The notes under the pieces are model-generated. The model searched no databases. It was not told the origin of the DNA and worked only from the letters and a program-made list of their open reading frames with translations. Below, in pieces: positions 28,659 to 38,567 of a stretch of 64,000 nt of DNA. Each line of letters begins with the position of its first letter. Positions within the stretch are counted from its first letter, which is position 1. This DNA comes from Rheinheimera pleomorphica. GTDB taxonomy: Bacteria; Pseudomonadota; Gammaproteobacteria; Enterobacterales; Alteromonadaceae. The stretch covers positions 682,001 through 746,000 of the forward strand of contig NZ_SIRR01000008.1 in NCBI RefSeq assembly GCF_011634895.1, read 5' to 3'. The position numbers and the translations under genes are program-made.

Positions 28659-28874
28659 ATGCCTGTTGTTAAAGTAAAAGAAAACGAACCCTTTGACGTA
28701 GCTTTACGTCGTTTCAAGCGCTCATGCGAAAAAGCTGGTGTATTAGCAGACGTTCGCGCTAAAGAATTCTACGAGAAGCCAACCTGGATCCGTAAGCGTA
28801 AAAAAGCAGCAGCTGTTAAGCGTCACGCTAAGAAGCTGTCTCGCGAAAACGCACGTCGTATCAAGCTGTACTAA
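28659..28874 (+). CDS. rpsU: 30S ribosomal protein bS21
   Basis: bS21 is a small 30S subunit protein needed for initiation on natural mRNAs. The 71-residue product ([20 protein letters not shown]) is nearly the same as the E. coli protein, with a very basic C-terminal half. It is the first gene of the macromolecular synthesis operon; GGTGAG precedes the ATG. A terminator follows, so rpsU message is probably made in excess over dnaG-rpoD. Confidence 0.98.
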   Translation: MPVVKVKENEPFDVALRRFKRSCEKAGVLADVRAKEFYEKPTWIRKRKKAAAVKRHAKKLSRENARRIKLY

Positions 28875-28975
28875 GCGTCGCTTAGCGCACCCGCTTTACG
28901 ACCACGGCGCTGTCTGCTGATACGCCATCAGCATAGAAAAGCCCGTTGTGATATTGCAAAGTTGATATCTGCATA

Positions 28976-29005
28976 CCGTGCCCGCAAGGCACGGTTTGTC
29001 TTTTT
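28976..29005 (+). terminator. Internal attenuating terminator between rpsU and dnaG
   Basis: Stem CCGTGCC / GGCACGG with loop CGCAA, followed by TTTGTCTTTTT. The E. coli operon has a partial terminator at the same place. Confidence 0.8.
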
Positions 29006-29029
29006 CTGAATAACACCGAAGGAAAAAGG

Positions 29030-30784
29030 TTGGCAGGACAAATTCCAAGACAGTTTATCGACGACTTGCTGGCCCGTACCGACATCGTCGAGCTAATTGA
29101 CCAACGCGTACCGCTAAAAAAAGCCGGTAGAAATTACGCCGCCTGTTGCCCATTTCATAGCGAAAAATCGCCCTCTTTTACCGTTAGCCCGGATAAACAG
29201 TTTTACCATTGCTTTGGCTGTGGCGCACACGGCAATGCCATCAGTTTTATGATGGAGTTTGAACAGCTGGAATTTGTTGAAGCCATAGAAGAACTGGCGC
29301 AATTGCACCATTTGGACGTGCCGCGCGAACAAGGTACGGGAAAACAACGGCCAGCCGCACAAGCGGATGACTATAACCTGATGCAGCAAGCCGCCGGTTT
29401 CTATCAGCAGCAGCTGCAACAACACCCGGACAGCCCACGGGTACGTGACTACCTGCAAAAACGCGGCCTGAGCGACCAAACCGTCGCCGATTTTGCTTTA
29501 GGTTATGCGCCTGAAAGCTGGGATGCGCTGTTAAAGCAACTAAGCCCCGTCAACAACCGCCAGCTGCGTGATCAGCTGTTCGAGCTGCGGCTGATTAACC
29601 GCAATGACAGCGGCCGGGAATATGATTTCTTCCGCGACCGCTTAATGTTTCCTATTCGTGATAAGCGCGGCCGGGTTATTGCCTTTGGTGGCCGGGTACT
29701 GGGCGATGGCACACCGAAATATTTAAACTCACCGGAGAGCCGGCTGTTTCATAAAGGTCGTGAATTATACGGTTTATATGAAGTACGCCAACAGCCGGGC
29801 CATGTTAGCCAAATTTTGGTGGTAGAAGGCTATATGGACGTGGTTGCGCTGGCCGAGCATGACATCCGCTTTGCTGTCGCCTGCCTGGGCACCGCCACCA
29901 CCTCAGATCATATGCACACGCTGTTTCGTTACACCCCAAAAGTGGTGTGCTGCTATGACGGTGACCGTGCCGGACGGGATGCCGCCTGGCGTGCATTGCA
30001 AAGTGCCCTGCCACAGTTAAAAGATGGCGTAGAGCTAAATTTTGTGTTTTTACCCGACGGCGAAGACCCGGACTCGTTAGTACAAAAAGAAGGCAAAGCT
30101 GCGTTTTTACAGCGCATAGATAGCGCCATGCCGCTGAATCAGTACTTTTTTGAACACTTAGTACAAGAATTTGACCCGGCCACCGACGCTGGCAAGTCGG
30201 CGTTATCGGTAAAAGCCGCCGAGCTGATTAAACAAATTCCAAGTGAATTTTACCGCGACAGCTTAAGCGATAAACTGGCCAACCTGCTGGGTAAGCCGCG
30301 TGAACAAACAAAAGCGGCGGTTAAACGCGCCGCCAACCGGGTAAAACCGGCAGCAATGAAAATAACACCAATGCGCCGGGCTATTGGTTTATTGCTGCAG
30401 TACCCCAATTTAGCCAGTGTAATGCCCGATGCCCCTGAGCTGGCCGAAGCCAATATTCCCGGTATTGGGCTATTGTTATCGTTACAACAGCGCTTGTTAC
30501 AACAACCGGATTTAACCACAGCGCAGCTTATTGAGCAGTGGCGTGGCTTACCGGAGCACAGCATTTTAATGACATTGGCCGCCTGGGATCATCAGATTGA
30601 ACCCGAGCAGCTGTCACAGGAATTTGTCGATACCTTTCACTCGATTGAGGATCAGTATTTGCAACAACGGCTGGAAGCCCTGGAACGTAAGGACAAACTG
30701 CAGCAACTGAGTAAAGCCGAATGGCATGAATACAAACTGTTGCTGCAGGCGCTGAAAAGCAAAAAACCAAAGCTTGCGACCTAA
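29030..30784 (+). CDS. dnaG: DNA primase
   Basis: DnaG makes RNA primers at the replication fork. The 584-residue product begins at TTG 29030 (MAGQIPRQFIDDLLARTDIV, aligned with E. coli MAGRIPRVFINDLLARTDIV), with AAGGAAAAAGG just upstream. The rare TTG start fits the low translation known for dnaG. The CHC2 zinc ribbon is CPFH ... CFGCG (about residues 40-65), the TOPRIM core is VVEGYMDVV with CYDGDRAGR, and a C-terminal helicase-binding region ends the protein. Confidence 0.96.
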   Translation: MAGQIPRQFIDDLLARTDIVELIDQRVPLKKAGRNYAACCPFHSEKSPSFTVSPDKQFYHCFGCGAHGNAISFMMEFEQLEFVEAIEELAQLHHLDVPREQGTGKQRPAAQADDYNLMQQAAGFYQQQLQQHPDSPRVRDYLQKRGLSDQTVADFALGYAPESWDALLKQLSPVNNRQLRDQLFELRLINRNDSGREYDFFRDRLMFPIRDKRGRVIAFGGRVLGDGTPKYLNSPESRLFHKGRELYGLYEVRQQPGHVSQILVVEGYMDVVALAEHDIRFAVACLGTATTSDHMHTLFRYTPKVVCCYDGDRAGRDAAWRALQSALPQLKDGVELNFVFLPDGEDPDSLVQKEGKAAFLQRIDSAMPLNQYFFEHLVQEFDPATDAGKSALSVKAAELIKQIPSEFYRDSLSDKLANLLGKPREQTKAAVKRAANRVKPAAMKITPMRRAIGLLLQYPNLASVMPDAPELAEANIPGIGLLLSLQQRLLQQPDLTTAQLIEQWRGLPEHSILMTLAAWDHQIEPEQLSQEFVDTFHSIEDQYLQQRLEALERKDKLQQLSKAEWHEYKLLLQALKSKKPKLAT

Positions 30785-30813
30785 TGCAGCTGGCTAGAAA
30801 AGCCGCGCTTTGT

Positions 30814-30819
30814 TATAAT
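30814..30819 (+). promoter_or_regulatory. Possible internal rpoD promoter (-10 box)
   Basis: A perfect TATAAT lies between dnaG and rpoD, 50 bp before the rpoD start, but no clear -35 box is seen (TGGCTA at 30791-30796 has 17-bp spacing). Confidence 0.4.
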
Positions 30820-30868
30820 CGCTAGTTCGCAATTTTACATTAATCTAATTGGTGGAAGATAAGTCTCT

Positions 30869-32713
30869 ATGGAGCAAAATCCTCAGTCGCAGTTAAAACT
30901 CCTGATCATCAAAGGTAAAGAGCAAGGTTATCTGACCTTTGCTGAGGTGAATGATCACCTGCCACAAGACATTATCGATTCTGATCAGATAGAAGACATT
31001 ATCCGCATGATCAACGACATGGGTATCCAGGTGTTTGAAAGCGCCCCGGATGCTGATGATCTGATCATGACCGATGCCACCACAGATGAAGATGCCGTGG
31101 AAGAGGCAGCGCAAGCCTTAGTCAGCGTAGACAAAGAACTGGGCCGTACTACCGACCCGGTGCGGATGTACATGCGCGAAATGGGTACCGTTGAGCTTCT
31201 GACCCGCGAAGGCGAAATTGACATCGCTAAACGTATTGAAGACGGCATTAACACCGTACAAAGCTCGGTAGCTGAGTATCCGGAAGCCATTACCTATCTG
31301 TTAGAACAATGGGACAAATACGAAGCGGAAGAAATCCGTTTAAGTGACATCGTCACCGCATTTATTGACCCGAATGATGTCGATGAAGCGCCAATCGCTG
31401 GCAGCCATATCGGTTCTGACGTACCGGAAGATCAAATGGATGATGATGACGACTCAGATGATGACGATGATTCTGATGGCGATTCTGACGACGGCGACAG
31501 CGGCCCGGATCCGGAAATGGCGCGGCAAAAGTTTGGTGAGCTGCGTACTCAATACGACATTACCCGCAACTCTATCGTGCAAAACGGTCGCGAGCATGCG
31601 ACGACTAAGGCCGAAATTGAAAAATTAAGCGAAGTGTTCCGCTGCTTCCGCCTGGTGCCCAAGCAATTTGACCGCCTGGTTAAAAACATGCGCGAAATGA
31701 TGGACCGGGTACGGGTGCAGGAACGCATCGTCATGAAGCATTGCGTTGAATACGCCAAAATGCCGAAGAAGAACTTCGTCAAAGCCTTTACCGGCTTTGA
31801 AACCTCTACTGCCTGGTTAGATGCTGAAATTGCCGGCAATAAGCCGTATTCGGCCAAGCTGGACGAGCACAAAGAAGAACTGGTTCGCAGCATTGAAAAA
31901 CTGAAAAAAATTGAAGAAGAAACCGGCCTGAGCATCTTTAAAATTAAAGATATCAACCGCCGCATGTCTATTGGTGAGGCCAAAGCCCGCCGGGCGAAAA
32001 AAGAGATGGTCGAGGCGAACTTACGTCTGGTTATTTCTATCGCGAAAAAATACACCAACCGCGGCCTGCAGTTCCTCGACTTAATTCAGGAAGGTAATAT
32101 CGGCCTGATGAAAGCGGTAGATAAATTCGAATACCGCCGTGGTTATAAATTCTCAACCTATGCGACCTGGTGGATCCGGCAGGCCATTACCCGCTCTATC
32201 GCGGATCAGGCCCGCACCATCCGTATTCCGGTGCATATGATTGAGACCATTAACAAGTTAAACCGTATTTCGCGCCAGATGCTGCAGGAAATGGGCCGCG
32301 AGCCATCACCGGAAGAATTATCCGAACGCATGCAAATGCCGGAAGATAAAATTCGCAAAGTGCTGAAAATTGCCAAAGAGCCGATCTCAATGGAGACGCC
32401 GATTGGTGATGATGAAGATTCGCATCTGGGCGACTTTATCGAGGACAGCACCGGTGAATCACCGCTGGACTCGGCCACTATGGAAAGTCTGAAAAACGCG
32501 ACCAACGAAGTACTGGCCGGCTTAACCGCGCGCGAAGCGAAAGTACTGCGGATGCGATTTGGTATCGATATGAACACCGACCATACGCTGGAAGAAGTGG
32601 GCAAACAATTCGACGTAACGCGTGAGCGTATCCGTCAAATTGAAGCCAAAGCCTTACGCAAGCTGCGCCACCCGTCACGTTCAGAAGTATTAAAAAGCTT
32701 CCTCGACGAGTAG
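30869..32713 (+). CDS. rpoD: RNA polymerase primary sigma factor (sigma-70)
   Basis: RpoD directs RNA polymerase to housekeeping promoters. The 614-residue protein contains region 1.1, a strongly acidic Asp/Ser run in the non-conserved insert (about residues 190-213), region 2 ([21 protein letters not shown] and [15 protein letters not shown]), region 3 and region 4 ([18 protein letters not shown]) and ends SFLDE. It is the last gene of the rpsU-dnaG-rpoD operon. Confidence 0.98.
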   Translation: MEQNPQSQLKLLIIKGKEQGYLTFAEVNDHLPQDIIDSDQIEDIIRMINDMGIQVFESAPDADDLIMTDATTDEDAVEEAAQALVSVDKELGRTTDPVRMYMREMGTVELLTREGEIDIAKRIEDGINTVQSSVAEYPEAITYLLEQWDKYEAEEIRLSDIVTAFIDPNDVDEAPIAGSHIGSDVPEDQMDDDDDSDDDDDSDGDSDDGDSGPDPEMARQKFGELRTQYDITRNSIVQNGREHATTKAEIEKLSEVFRCFRLVPKQFDRLVKNMREMMDRVRVQERIVMKHCVEYAKMPKKNFVKAFTGFETSTAWLDAEIAGNKPYSAKLDEHKEELVRSIEKLKKIEEETGLSIFKIKDINRRMSIGEAKARRAKKEMVEANLRLVISIAKKYTNRGLQFLDLIQEGNIGLMKAVDKFEYRRGYKFSTYATWWIRQAITRSIADQARTIRIPVHMIETINKLNRISRQMLQEMGREPSPEELSERMQMPEDKIRKVLKIAKEPISMETPIGDDEDSHLGDFIEDSTGESPLDSATMESLKNATNEVLAGLTAREAKVLRMRFGIDMNTDHTLEEVGKQFDVTRERIRQIEAKALRKLRHPSRSEVLKSFLDE

Positions 32714-32729
32714 AACAAAGCAACAATAT

Positions 32730-32760
32730 AAAGGCGCCTTCATGGCGCCTTTATTATTTT
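32730..32760 (+). terminator. Terminator of rpoD
   Basis: Perfect 9-bp stem AAAGGCGCC / GGCGCCTTT with loop TTCAT, followed by ATTATTTTT. Confidence 0.88.
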
Positions 32761-32865
32761 TGCGCTGATAAGTTTAAAAAAACAGCAGTTAAGCGGTATA
32801 AGCTCAAGATGCCGGATGACAAAGACGGTAAAAGTTTTTATACTGCCTGCCGTTTCACCTATGAT

Positions 32866-32942
32866 GGCCCCATAGCTCAGTTGGTTAGAGCGCTCGACTC
32901 ATAATCGATCGGTCGCTGGTTCGAGTCCAGCTGGGGCCACCA
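32866..32942 (+). tRNA. ileX: tRNA-Ile(CAU), lysidine type
   Basis: A 77-nt cloverleaf with encoded CCA. Acceptor stem GGCCCCA / TGGGGCC, D stem GCTC / GAGC, anticodon loop CTCATAA, T stem GCTGG / CCAGC with loop TTCGAGT. The anticodon is CAT. The acceptor stem and anticodon arm match E. coli tRNA-Ile2 rather than elongator tRNA-Met, so C34 should be modified to lysidine by TilS to read AUA. The 27-43 pair of the anticodon stem is C-T, a mismatch; E. coli has G-U there. Confidence 0.9.
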
Positions 32943-33049
32943 TTCCAAGCTTTGCTTTCCTCCAATTACACAATAGTTAATAGATTCTACTCAAACACCG
33001 TTAGCACTGCGTATAGCTTTGGCTTACACTGAACTACCTGCCGTTTTTT

Positions 33050-34081
33050 GTGATCATTAATACTATGCTGCCTGCTGAATTACCGCTAAATGAAACAGAG
33101 CGTTTACAAGCGCTGGCCGCGACCGGTTTACTGGATAGCCCGGACAGTGACAATTTTGATCGCTTTACCCGCCTGGCGCAGGCGTTATTTGGTTGTAAAA
33201 TCTCTCTTTTTACTTTGGTTGATGAAAAGCGACAGTGGTTTAAATCGCGCCAGGGTATCGCGTTAAAAGAAACGCCGCGTGATGTGTCTTTTTGTGGCCA
33301 TGCCGTCTTTAACGATAAATTGTTGTATGTACCCGATGCCAGCCAGGATCAGCGCTTTGCAGATAACCCGCTGGTTACCGGTGCCCCCGCTATCCGCTTA
33401 TATGCCGGCGTTCCTCTGCACTCAGTTGACGGTTTACCACTGGGCACCTTGTGTATCATTGATGATATGCCGCGCGAGCTTAATCAGCTGCAGTTAACCC
33501 TGTTACAGGATCTGGCAGCGCTGGCTGAGGCTGAAATTGCCCGCTGTGCGCTGACAGCGCAAAAGAAGCAGCTAGAGCTGGATAAGGCAACACTGGAGCA
33601 GCAGCGCCAAAGGTTAAACGCCTTTATTGATAGCTCGCGCCTGGCCACCTGGGAGTGGAATGTACAAACCGGTGACGCCATATTTAACACGCGCTGGTCT
33701 GAAATTATTGGCTATGAGCTACATGAATTGATGCCGCTTAGCGTGGAAACCTGGTTAAAACTGGTACATCCGGCTGACAAAGCCCGCTCAGAGCGTTTAT
33801 TGCAGCGTCATTTTGACGGCGAGCTGCCGTTTTATGAACTGGAGTGCCGCATGCAACATAAAGCCGGACACTGGGTATGGGTGTTAACTCAGGGCAAAGT
33901 GATCAGTTTTACCGGGCAAGGGTTACCAAGACTGATGGCGGGTACCCATCTGGATATCACCGAGCGTAAAGCCAATGAGGAAGCGATTACTGAAGCCTTC
34001 AGCTTATTGCAGCGTGTGTGCCGCAATGCGGGGATTGATATTGCTTCTTCAACAACAGCAAAAAACACCACTGAAGACTGA
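33050..34081 (+). CDS. GAF-PAS sensory protein without output domain
   Basis: A 343-residue cytoplasmic protein. A GAF domain (about residues 25-165, with SFCGHAVF and YAGVPL-x-SVDGLPLGTLCIID) is followed by a short coiled coil and a PAS/PAC domain (about 195-320, ending HLDITERKANEE). Such pairs usually precede a histidine kinase or GGDEF domain, but here the protein ends 24 residues after the PAC motif. The start may be GTG 33050 or ATG 33065; neither has a clear ribosome site. A tRNA gene lies upstream and a terminator downstream, so it is probably monocistronic. Confidence 0.8.
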   Translation: MIINTMLPAELPLNETERLQALAATGLLDSPDSDNFDRFTRLAQALFGCKISLFTLVDEKRQWFKSRQGIALKETPRDVSFCGHAVFNDKLLYVPDASQDQRFADNPLVTGAPAIRLYAGVPLHSVDGLPLGTLCIIDDMPRELNQLQLTLLQDLAALAEAEIARCALTAQKKQLELDKATLEQQRQRLNAFIDSSRLATWEWNVQTGDAIFNTRWSEIIGYELHELMPLSVETWLKLVHPADKARSERLLQRHFDGELPFYELECRMQHKAGHWVWVLTQGKVISFTGQGLPRLMAGTHLDITERKANEEAITEAFSLLQRVCRNAGIDIASSTTAKNTTED

Positions 34082-34096
34082 CAAATACAGGCGTTT

Positions 34097-34120
34097 AAAA
34101 GGCGGCATTTGCCGCCTTTT
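34097..34120. terminator. Bidirectional terminator
   Basis: AAAAGGCGGC-ATTT-GCCGCCTTTT lies between the convergent GAF-PAS and S46 peptidase genes and gives a U-tract in both directions. Confidence 0.88.
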
Positions 34121-34137
34121 GCCTGAGCATGCGTTAA

Positions 34138-36369
34138 TTAACGCACGATATCCATCTCATCCAGCAGGTTCTGCGCACCATCAACATGTTGCATCAGCCA
34201 CAGCACGTAGCGAATATCGACGTGAATAGCGCGGGTAATTTCCGGGTTAAAGTACCAGTCTTTGGTGATTGACTCGTAAGTAGAATCAAAATTCAGCCCC
34301 ACCAGTTCGCCCTTACCGTTCATTACCGCAGAGCCTGAATTACCGCCGGTGGTATCGGCACTGGATAAAAAGTTTACCGGCACTGAGTTAAAGGCTTTTA
34401 CCTCGAGTTGTGGGCAACCTGCCAGCCGGCATAAAAAGCCCGGCTCATATTTTGCCGCTAAATCGGCGTAAAAATAGCCATCGGTGTTACCGGCGTTATA
34501 GGCATCGACCAGTTTTTGCGGCAGGCTAAACGGGTACTCGGCCTGGCGCTTGGCAATCATGCCTTTAACCGAGGTAAAGGGGGTTTTATATACGCCATCT
34601 TTCGCCGGGTAACCCTCTACGCTACCGTAGGTAATGCGCAGTGTACTGTTGGCATCGGGGTAAACCGGCTTACCCAGGGTGTTGTTGTAGGCAATAATGG
34701 CTTGCATATAGGCCGGGCGCACAGTAGATAGCTGACCGCTTAAGGTTTTCTGTTCCAGCTCCAGCGCTTTGTTTTTGTCAAACAAGGCCACGGCCAGCTT
34801 GATAAAAGGGTCGTCGCTGGTGACAAACTCGTTCGCTGCTTTACCCAGCCAGGCTTTACGGCCTGCTGTAGTGGTTAACCTGGTGTGCTGATATAGCGGC
34901 GCAAGCTTGCTGCTGACCTCGTCTTTGGTCATATTGGGCGTTAACCCCAGTGCAGCATCTAATTCGGCTACACGCACTGCCTCTGGCTGCGCCAGATAGT
35001 CGGCCAGCTGCTCCGACCAAATGGCTAAATCCATGGTCGGGTGAAAGCTTTTTTCCAGCCGCGCTAAGCGGCTTTCAATCATGGCTAAATCGCGCTGCTG
35101 ATAACCCATCTCGCGCATCGCGTCCGGCTTTTCACTTTCTACCGCTAAACGGTATAACCGCATCGCCGCCTGTAACATATCGCTGCGTTTGGCATTGTCA
35201 AAGTAGTAGGTTTGCTGGGTATAAGCCTGCTCGGCAGCAATCACCTGTTGCAGCTCAGTGATACTTTGCTGGTACTGCTGATACCTGGCATCGCTGTTAA
35301 TCCAGTTCAGTAGCGCTTGCTGCTGTTGCTGCTTAATGGCGTGAATATCCGTCACTTTAAAGCCATCCAGTAAGCCCTGCAGTTTTTTCATGCGGTTGTT
35401 CAGGCTTTTTACTGTCGAGGCGTATTTAACTTTCAGTTCGGCATCAGTGGCAGCCAAACGGTCAATAGTCGCAATAATTTGCTGGTAGGTTTTAACCTGC
35501 GCCGGGTATTGCCAGTTGGCAGCGAAAGCAATCTCATCGGCTAAGCGGTAACGGCTGGTACGGCCCGGGTAACCGGCCAGTAAAATGCCATCGCCGGCAC
35601 GTACGCCACTGGCATTCACTTTCAGGTAATGCTTGCTCTGATAAGGTACGTTGTCGACCGAATAGGCCGCAGGCTTGCCATCTTTGCCAACATAGCCGCG
35701 TAAAAAGGTGTAATCACCGGTGTGACGCGGGTATTCAAAGTTATCAATATCACCGCCAAAGTTACCAATAGCCTCACTTGGTGCGTACACCAGCCGTACG
35801 TCCTGCAACATCAGCTGCTTGATCTGAAAATACTGCATGCCATGATGAAAACTGACTACCGAGCAGCGGTAGTTCGGGTCGGCTTCACAGTTTTTGATCA
35901 GCGCTTTACGGTTAGCTTCAATGGCTTCATAGCGCGCTGCGCCAGTTAGCTCTGGCGCTAACGAACCCGACACCTGGGCGGTCACGTCGGTGACGGCTTC
36001 GGTAATATATAACCGCTCCTGTGCACCGGCGGGTAACTCTTCAGCGCGTGTTTTGGCTAAAAAGCCCTTTTCAATCAGGTTATTGTCTTTGGTCGAATTA
36101 TTCTGAACAGCATTGTAAGCACAATGATGATTGGTTATCACCAGGCCATTGGGCGAAACAAAAGAGGCCGAGCAATACCCCAGGCTAACAATGGCACTCA
36201 TTGGGTACTGGCTTAAGTCCGCCAGCTGTTTGCCCGGGATCTCAATACCTTTGGCGCTGAGTTCGGCTTGCAGTTGCGCCATCTGATGCGGCTGCCACTG
36301 GCCTTCATCTGCCGCTGCGCTCAGGCTTAAGCCCAGCGCTGCAGCAGTTAACAGGGTTTTAGTTTTCAT
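34138..36369 (-). CDS. S46 family dipeptidyl peptidase (DPP7/DPP11-like)
   Basis: A 743-residue exported serine exopeptidase of family S46, which removes dipeptides from the N-terminus of oligopeptides in the periplasm. The signal peptide ends LSAAA. The catalytic triad is visible as TNHHC (His), the region NFEYPRHTGDY that holds the Asp, and GGNSGSAV (Ser). The residue after GLNFD that sets S1 preference (Gly in DPP7, Arg in DPP11) is Ser here. It is flanked by a terminator and an unrelated divergent gene. Confidence 0.92.
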   Translation of the reverse strand: MKTKTLLTAAALGLSLSAAADEGQWQPHQMAQLQAELSAKGIEIPGKQLADLSQYPMSAIVSLGYCSASFVSPNGLVITNHHCAYNAVQNNSTKDNNLIEKGFLAKTRAEELPAGAQERLYITEAVTDVTAQVSGSLAPELTGAARYEAIEANRKALIKNCEADPNYRCSVVSFHHGMQYFQIKQLMLQDVRLVYAPSEAIGNFGGDIDNFEYPRHTGDYTFLRGYVGKDGKPAAYSVDNVPYQSKHYLKVNASGVRAGDGILLAGYPGRTSRYRLADEIAFAANWQYPAQVKTYQQIIATIDRLAATDAELKVKYASTVKSLNNRMKKLQGLLDGFKVTDIHAIKQQQQQALLNWINSDARYQQYQQSITELQQVIAAEQAYTQQTYYFDNAKRSDMLQAAMRLYRLAVESEKPDAMREMGYQQRDLAMIESRLARLEKSFHPTMDLAIWSEQLADYLAQPEAVRVAELDAALGLTPNMTKDEVSSKLAPLYQHTRLTTTAGRKAWLGKAANEFVTSDDPFIKLAVALFDKNKALELEQKTLSGQLSTVRPAYMQAIIAYNNTLGKPVYPDANSTLRITYGSVEGYPAKDGVYKTPFTSVKGMIAKRQAEYPFSLPQKLVDAYNAGNTDGYFYADLAAKYEPGFLCRLAGCPQLEVKAFNSVPVNFLSSADTTGGNSGSAVMNGKGELVGLNFDSTYESITKDWYFNPEITRAIHVDIRYVLWLMQHVDGAQNLLDEMDIVR

Positions 36370-36558
36370 GCGGGTTCCATGGTTCAGGTTATTTTCATTG
36401 TTGTCGCGGCAAATTATCCATGTTGCGCCTTGTTGCGCAACCTCAATGCGATCACTGTGCTGAAATTCCGTTAAGTCGCTACTTAGCCACCAGACAGTTG
36501 ACGCCCGTTAAGGTAAGCTTGACGCAACTATTACGCTGCAGTTGATATAGGTAGGTTC

Positions 36559-37173
36559 ATGAAAGTTTTAGTACGCAGTTTACTCACCGGCCTGGCTATC
36601 GTCTTGCCACTGATTATCACCATAGAGCTGCTGCGTTGGTTTTTGCAGCTGGTAGAAGGCAGCCTGGCACCGCTGCTGCAATTGGTGTTGCCGGTATCCT
36701 GGTATATACCGGGCATGGCGATTTTGGGTTTTGTCTTATTGTGTATCCTGATTGGCTTTAGCTCGCGCTGGTCGGGCATTCACCGGCTGTGGCAGCTACC
36801 CGGCAAAATCTTAATGCAACTGCCCGGCAGTAAACAAATTTACGGCATGCTGCAGGATATTATCGATTTAATGGCCGGCAAAAACTTTGCTGACGGTTCT
36901 GTGGTGATGGTCAAGCTGCCGCCGTCTGATATTGAGCTGATTGGCATTATTACCAAGCAAGGCGGCCAGGCGGGTGATCGGATGTCAGCGCTGATGCAGG
37001 ACGATCAAATAGCAGTGTTTATTCCTATGGCTTACAACGTTGGGGGTTATACCGTAATAGTGCCGCGCAGCTGCACGCGTAATATCGATATGAAACCGGC
37101 AGAAGCCCTGCAATTAGTATTGAGCGGTGGCCTTGGTAGCAACAAAGCACCCGGCCATCGCCACGAACAGTAA
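36559..37173 (+). CDS. DUF502 inner-membrane protein
   Basis: A 204-residue protein of the DUF502 family, of unknown function. It has two N-terminal membrane helices (about residues 8-28 and 45-68) followed by a soluble domain with the family pattern GSVVMVKLPPSDIELIGIITK, VFIPMAYNVGGYTVIVP and a variable His/Arg-rich tail. Related proteins act at the plasma membrane in plants (COV-like), but no bacterial role is established. Confidence 0.85.
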   Translation: MKVLVRSLLTGLAIVLPLIITIELLRWFLQLVEGSLAPLLQLVLPVSWYIPGMAILGFVLLCILIGFSSRWSGIHRLWQLPGKILMQLPGSKQIYGMLQDIIDLMAGKNFADGSVVMVKLPPSDIELIGIITKQGGQAGDRMSALMQDDQIAVFIPMAYNVGGYTVIVPRSCTRNIDMKPAEALQLVLSGGLGSNKAPGHRHEQ

Positions 37174-37180
37174 GCGGTTA

Positions 37181-37804
37181 CTAACCCAGCAACATCCACA
37201 GCGCCACGCCGAACATCAGGCTGGCGCCGATGCGGTTTAAATACTGCACCCGGTTGGCTTTGCCGAAAAACAGCGCCAGTGCTTTGCCGCCACTGGCGTA
37301 CAGCAGCATAGAACCAAATTCCAGCAACAGAATAATCGCCACCAGCACCAGCAGCTGTGGCCAGAATGCCAGTTGGCTGTCGATAAACGGCGGCAACAGT
37401 GCCATATGAAAGGCCCAGCCCTTGGGGTTAGACACCGCAGTAATAAAGCCCTGGCTAAACAGGGTACGCCGTGCCAGCCTGGCCGGCAGCTCACCCGCTT
37501 GTGGTAGTGCCAGTTTGCCTTTGGCGCGCCACATTTGCACACCGATATAGGCCAGATAACAGGCACCGGCTATTTTAAACCACTGAAACACCGCCGGAAA
37601 TTGCAGCATTATCGCCGCCACACCGCACACCGCCAGTATGGCTACCAGCGCCACGCCCAGCATTTCGCCCCACATCATCCACAAGGTGCGGCGCACGCCC
37701 TGGCTCATGCCCAGCGTCATCGCCAGGGTCATACACATACCCGGCGTAACCGAGACAAATAAAAACGTCGGAATAAATGCCCCCAGCAACGCCAGATTAA
37801 CCAT
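37181..37804 (-). CDS. LysE/RhtB family amino-acid exporter
   Basis: A 207-residue exporter with six predicted helices. The family signature near the N-terminus is FVSVTPGMCMTLAMTLGMSQG, where P-G-x-x is conserved, and GFITAVSNPKGWAFHMAL follows helix 3. The start is set at ATG 37804 because GAGG lies 5 nt upstream; an in-frame GTG at 37810 touches that ribosome site. The substrate (Lys, Thr, homoserine or other) cannot be told from sequence. Confidence 0.87.
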   Translation of the reverse strand: MVNLALLGAFIPTFLFVSVTPGMCMTLAMTLGMSQGVRRTLWMMWGEMLGVALVAILAVCGVAAIMLQFPAVFQWFKIAGACYLAYIGVQMWRAKGKLALPQAGELPARLARRTLFSQGFITAVSNPKGWAFHMALLPPFIDSQLAFWPQLLVLVAIILLLEFGSMLLYASGGKALALFFGKANRVQYLNRIGASLMFGVALWMLLG

Positions 37805-38005
37805 AACCACCTCAGTATTAAACTGGCGCTATTCTGGCCGGTTGCAGCAGCGCCAGCAATAGGTTTGGGCAGGGTTTTTAGTGCGATAACCGCAGTCATA
37901 GAAAAACATGGCTTTTAAATTCCTCACCAGCTGTCTAATCCCTCCCCGCTGCTTCGACTAAGCTGTGATACAGCAAATTATTGCGTTTAACACAGGAGAT
38001 TTGTT

Positions 38006-38458
38006 ATGCCAGCTAATACCGTAACCCTACACCGGGTAATAAAAGCCACGCCAGAGCGGTTGTACCGCGCCTTTTTAGACGCCGATGCCTTAGCCAAATG
38101 GTGCCCGCCGCATGGTTTTACCGGCAAGGTACACAGCATGGATGCGTGGGTGGGTGGTGGCTACAGGATGAGTTTTACCAATTTTAATACCGGCAGCAGC
38201 CACAGCTTTGGTGGCACTTATCTGGAATTAAAACCTAACGAGCTGATTCGCTACAACGACCAGTTTGACGACCCTAACCTGCCGGGCCAAATGCTGGTAA
38301 CCATTAAATTAAAACCGGTATTGTGCGGCACTGAACTGACGATTGAACAAAGCGGCATACCCGAGGCAATACCGCTGGAGTTTTGCTATGCCGGCTGGCA
38401 GGAGTCCTTGCAGTTGCTGGCGCTGCTGACCGAGCCGGAAATACCGGATCAAGCCTGA
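38006..38458 (+). CDS. SRPBCC (AHSA1-like) domain protein
   Basis: A 150-residue cytoplasmic protein with the AHSA1-type START-like fold: N-terminal TLHRVIKATPERLYRAF, KWCPPHGFTGKV, GGTYLELKPNELIRY and the C-terminal WQESLQLLALL helix. These proteins bind hydrophobic ligands; the role is unknown. The last 30 codons are of special interest, because parts of them recur at 39635 and 47635 and bracket accessory DNA. GGAGA precedes the ATG. Confidence 0.88.
   Translation: MPANTVTLHRVIKATPERLYRAFLDADALAKWCPPHGFTGKVHSMDAWVGGGYRMSFTNFNTGSSHSFGGTYLELKPNELIRYNDQFDDPNLPGQMLVTIKLKPVLCGTELTIEQSGIPEAIPLEFCYAGWQESLQLLALLTEPEIPDQA
38421..38449 (+). repeat. 29-bp direct repeat, copy 1 (inside SRPBCC gene end)
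   Basis: This stretch of the SRPBCC gene matches 39635-39663 at 28 of 29 positions. The 1.2 kb between the copies carries yefM-yoeB and a hypothetical gene. Confidence 0.85.
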
Positions 38459-38487
38459 ACCCCCGGCTGTATCAGCCAGCTACAGCT

Positions 38488-38511
38488 TAACCGGCCACTT
38501 GTCTGGCCGGT
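38488..38511 (+). terminator. Stem-loop after the SRPBCC gene
   Basis: ACCGGCCA / TGGCCGGT stem (8 bp) with a short loop. There is no U-tract, so terminator function is uncertain. Confidence 0.4.
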
Positions 38512-38567
38512 AGTCACATCGTCCCAACCTAATTGCCTTACACTGCCTTTGCTCATATGGCAAAACA

